Below are positions 6,318 through 7,862 of a DNA stretch of 7,862 nucleotides, piece after piece. A program made the translations under genes and the position numbers. The stretch lies in NCBI GenBank assembly GCA_017626625.1, contig JAGAIK010000515.1, positions 1-7,862 of the forward strand, read 5' to 3'. Origin of the DNA: Roseburia sp. GTDB taxonomy: Bacteria > Bacillota > Clostridia > Lachnospirales > Lachnospiraceae. Under the pieces are notes generated by a model. It made no database searches, had not been told where the DNA came from, and worked only from the letters and a program-made list of their open reading frames with translations. Positions within the stretch are counted from its first letter, which is position 1, and each line of letters opens with the position of its first letter.

Positions 6318-7862
6318 ATGACGGAAAAAGATATATTGGAAAAAATCAATGACGCAGCAGAAAAGGAGCCGGTGCCGGAGAGCCTTTGTCCGGAACATAT
6401 GAAAGAAAAGCTGCGGAAAGAATATCAGGAAAAAGGGAATAAGATTCGCAGCAGGAGGTTCTTGCACGGCAGCAGGGTGGCAGCGGCGGCGTTGGTACTG
6501 CTTATCTGCGGTGCGGCAGGAATGCAGGCGTGGAAGTTAAACCATGAAAGCTGCGGTGTGGATGCAACGACAGGCATGGCAGACGTGGCGGAAAGCGCAG
6601 AAAGCGGCGAAAATGCAGAGGACACAGCCGGATATGCGGCAGACATGGCGGAAAGCGGCGAAAATGCAGAGGACACAGCCGGATATGCGGCAGACATGGC
6701 GGAAAGTGCAGAAAGCGGTGAAAATACTGACAGTACAGGAGATGGGGCAGAGAGCGCAGAAAATACCACGCCGAAACAGGATGCGGGGGATTTATATACA
6801 GTAGCAAAGGGTTACGACGAAGTATATGAGCTCTTAAAACAAAATAAACAGACGCGGGAGGCGGACGTTGTCTATGACATGGCAGTAAATGAAGATGGTG
6901 CGGTCTATGACTATGAAGATAGCAGTACCTCAGGTGCGGCGGCAGACACATCAGATACAGTGGAAAACAGTGTGGCTTACGAAGATTCTTCCTTTGTGAA
7001 TAATATCAAATATTCTCAGGGCGAAGAGCTTATCACGGATAGTGATTCCGCAGAAAAGAAATATTCCAAAACAAATCTCCAGACAGAGGGGGTGGACGAA
7101 AGCGATATTATTAAGACGGACGGCTCTTATATTTATACAGTGACCGGGAACCGTGTAATAATCACGGATATCCGGGGCGGAGCCTTAGAGAAAGCAGGAG
7201 AAATCCAGCTTGCTTTAGAGAGCACGTCTGACAAGGTGCTTGAAATGTATGTGGACGGTGATATCTTAAATCTTATTGTGCAGAAGGAGACCACAGGATT
7301 AAAACCGGATACCGGGAAGAGAAGGACAGAGGATGTGTATTACCTTTCTTCGGATATAGAAACTGAAATCAGGACATATGACATCAGTGACCGAAGGCAG
7401 CCGGAGCTGTCAGGCACCATGGCGCAGGACGGCTACTACCATACTTCAAGGAAAATCGGCAGCATCATTTATCTGTTTACGGATGAGACCATGGGATATC
7501 CTTCTTTGACCAAAAAAGAAGCGGTACTGGAAGAAAATGTGGGCGGATGGATACCGTTAGTGAACGGCAAAGCCGTGGCGGCGGACTGCATTTATCTCTC
7601 AGAAGAGTGCAGTCAGGGGCTGATTGTGTCCGCAGTAGATGTGAATACCCCGGATAAGGTTGTGGATAACACTGCGATTTTAAACGGATATGTGGAAATC
7701 TATGTCAGTACAGAGGCGGCATATCTTTACCAGGAGGATTATTCCAATGGAAATTCCACAACCCGGATTGCAAAATTCAGTTTAGAGGACGGTAAAATCA
7801 ATGCGGTGGGAGCTGTTTCCGTAAGTGGGGAGGTGAGGGATACCTTTGCCATTAACGATTAC
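6318..7862 (+). CDS. Membrane-anchored beta-propeller protein (3' truncated by window edge)
   Basis: The frame opens at ATG 6318 (GGGAGG at 6305-6310, 7 bases upstream) and is open for 515 codons to the last base, with no stop. Residues 1-50 are a polar cytoplasmic tail including EKEPVPESLCPEHMKEKL. Residues 54-71 form one membrane helix (VAAAALVLLICGAAGMQA) preceded by Arg residues, so the rest should lie outside. Residues 77-160 are an acidic linker rich in Ala, Glu, Ser and Gly with a duplicated 17-residue unit. From about residue 252, TNLQTEGVDESDIIKTDG is the hallmark of the Beta_propel family (PF09826), followed by repeated strands such as YIYTVTGNRVIITDI, IRTYDISD, IIYLFTDE and LIVSAVDV. 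Known family members are secreted or membrane-bound and poorly characterised. Coming directly after an ECF sigma gene, it may act as that factor's membrane sensor or anti-sigma factor; this is inferred from order and topology. Confidence 0.88.
   Translation, partial: MTEKDILEKINDAAEKEPVPESLCPEHMKEKLRKEYQEKGNKIRSRRFLHGSRVAAAALVLLICGAAGMQAWKLNHESCGVDATTGMADVAESAESGENAEDTAGYAADMAESGENAEDTAGYAADMAESAESGENTDSTGDGAESAENTTPKQDAGDLYTVAKGYDEVYELLKQNKQTREADVVYDMAVNEDGAVYDYEDSSTSGAAADTSDTVENSVAYEDSSFVNNIKYSQGEELITDSDSAEKKYSKTNLQTEGVDESDIIKTDGSYIYTVTGNRVIITDIRGGALEKAGEIQLALESTSDKVLEMYVDGDILNLIVQKETTGLKPDTGKRRTEDVYYLSSDIETEIRTYDISDRRQPELSGTMAQDGYYHTSRKIGSIIYLFTDETMGYPSLTKKEAVLEENVGGWIPLVNGKAVAADCIYLSEECSQGLIVSAVDVNTPDKVVDNTAILNGYVEIYVSTEAAYLYQEDYSNGNSTTRIAKFSLEDGKINAVGAVSVSGEVRDTFAINDY
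6600..6706 (+). repeat. Perfect 51-bp in-frame tandem duplication in the beta-propeller linker
   Basis: Bases 6600-6650 and 6651-6701 are identical, and the match continues 5 bases further (6706). Each copy encodes ESGENAEDTAGYAADMA (residues 95-111 and 112-128). Partial related units flank it: ADVAESAESGEN before and AESAESGENTDSTGDG after. The unit is a multiple of three, so copy-number change would lengthen or shorten the extracellular linker without breaking the frame. The absence of any difference between copies points to a recent duplication. Confidence 0.95.

Noticed and set aside
6600..6706. Tandem repeats considered as a CRISPR or CRISPR-like array
   Set aside because: The copies are contiguous with no spacers, in frame inside a coding gene, and only two in number.
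6425..6951. Two minus-strand frames (114 and 149 codons) rich in Ser/Ala/Pro or Pro/His/Leu repeats
   Set aside because: They are antisense readings of the repetitive linker of the beta-propeller gene. The repeat structure simply carries over, and no start signals support them.

Overview
The window looks like chromosome from a Clostridia-type Firmicute, most likely a Lachnospiraceae relative. The reasons are AGGAGG-like ribosome binding sites, extended -10 promoters, moderate GC, a PadR/HAAS membrane-protein pair, a lone chemoreceptor with a Lys-rich tail, and an ECF-type sigma factor followed by a membrane-anchored beta-propeller protein. This assignment rests on style and family content and was not checked against a database.

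Layout. Bases 1-1556 hold an ABC exporter: the 3' part of an ATPase gene (cut by the window edge just after Walker A) and its six-helix ABC-2 type permease. Bases 1557-3870 are a single-gene unit with its own promoter, a 713-residue methyl-accepting chemotaxis protein, and a strong hairpin terminator. Bases 3871-4132, on the minus strand, hold a broken remnant of an MNT nucleotidyltransferase toxin-antitoxin-like pair. About 57 codons of the nucleotidyltransferase are joined out of frame to a short stretch resembling the HEPN-type substrate-binding partner (HI0074 family). Its extended -10 promoter and ribosome binding site are still intact.

Bases 4176-5708 form a regulated two-gene operon. 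A good promoter is wrapped in an 11-bp perfect inverted repeat and three CGTAGT-type half-sites. It drives a short PadR repressor (best start is a TTG) and a six-helix membrane protein with an N-terminal HAAS/permease-prefix domain, and a 17-bp perfect hairpin terminator follows. The likely logic is an autoregulated PadR switch whose partner acts at the membrane.

Bases 5713-7862 hold an ECF-like sigma factor and, 20 bases downstream, a single-pass membrane protein that runs off the window end. That protein has a cytoplasmic N-terminal tail, one membrane helix, an acidic low-complexity linker containing a perfect 51-bp (17-codon) tandem duplication, and the start of an extracellular beta-propeller of the Beta_propel family. 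Gene order and topology suggest that it senses or restrains the sigma factor, making a sigma/beta-propeller transmembrane signalling pair. This is the most interesting candidate system in the window, although the anti-sigma role is inferred.

No tRNA, rRNA, insertion sequence, CRISPR array or known riboswitch was seen. No stretch over 300 bases lacks a gene.
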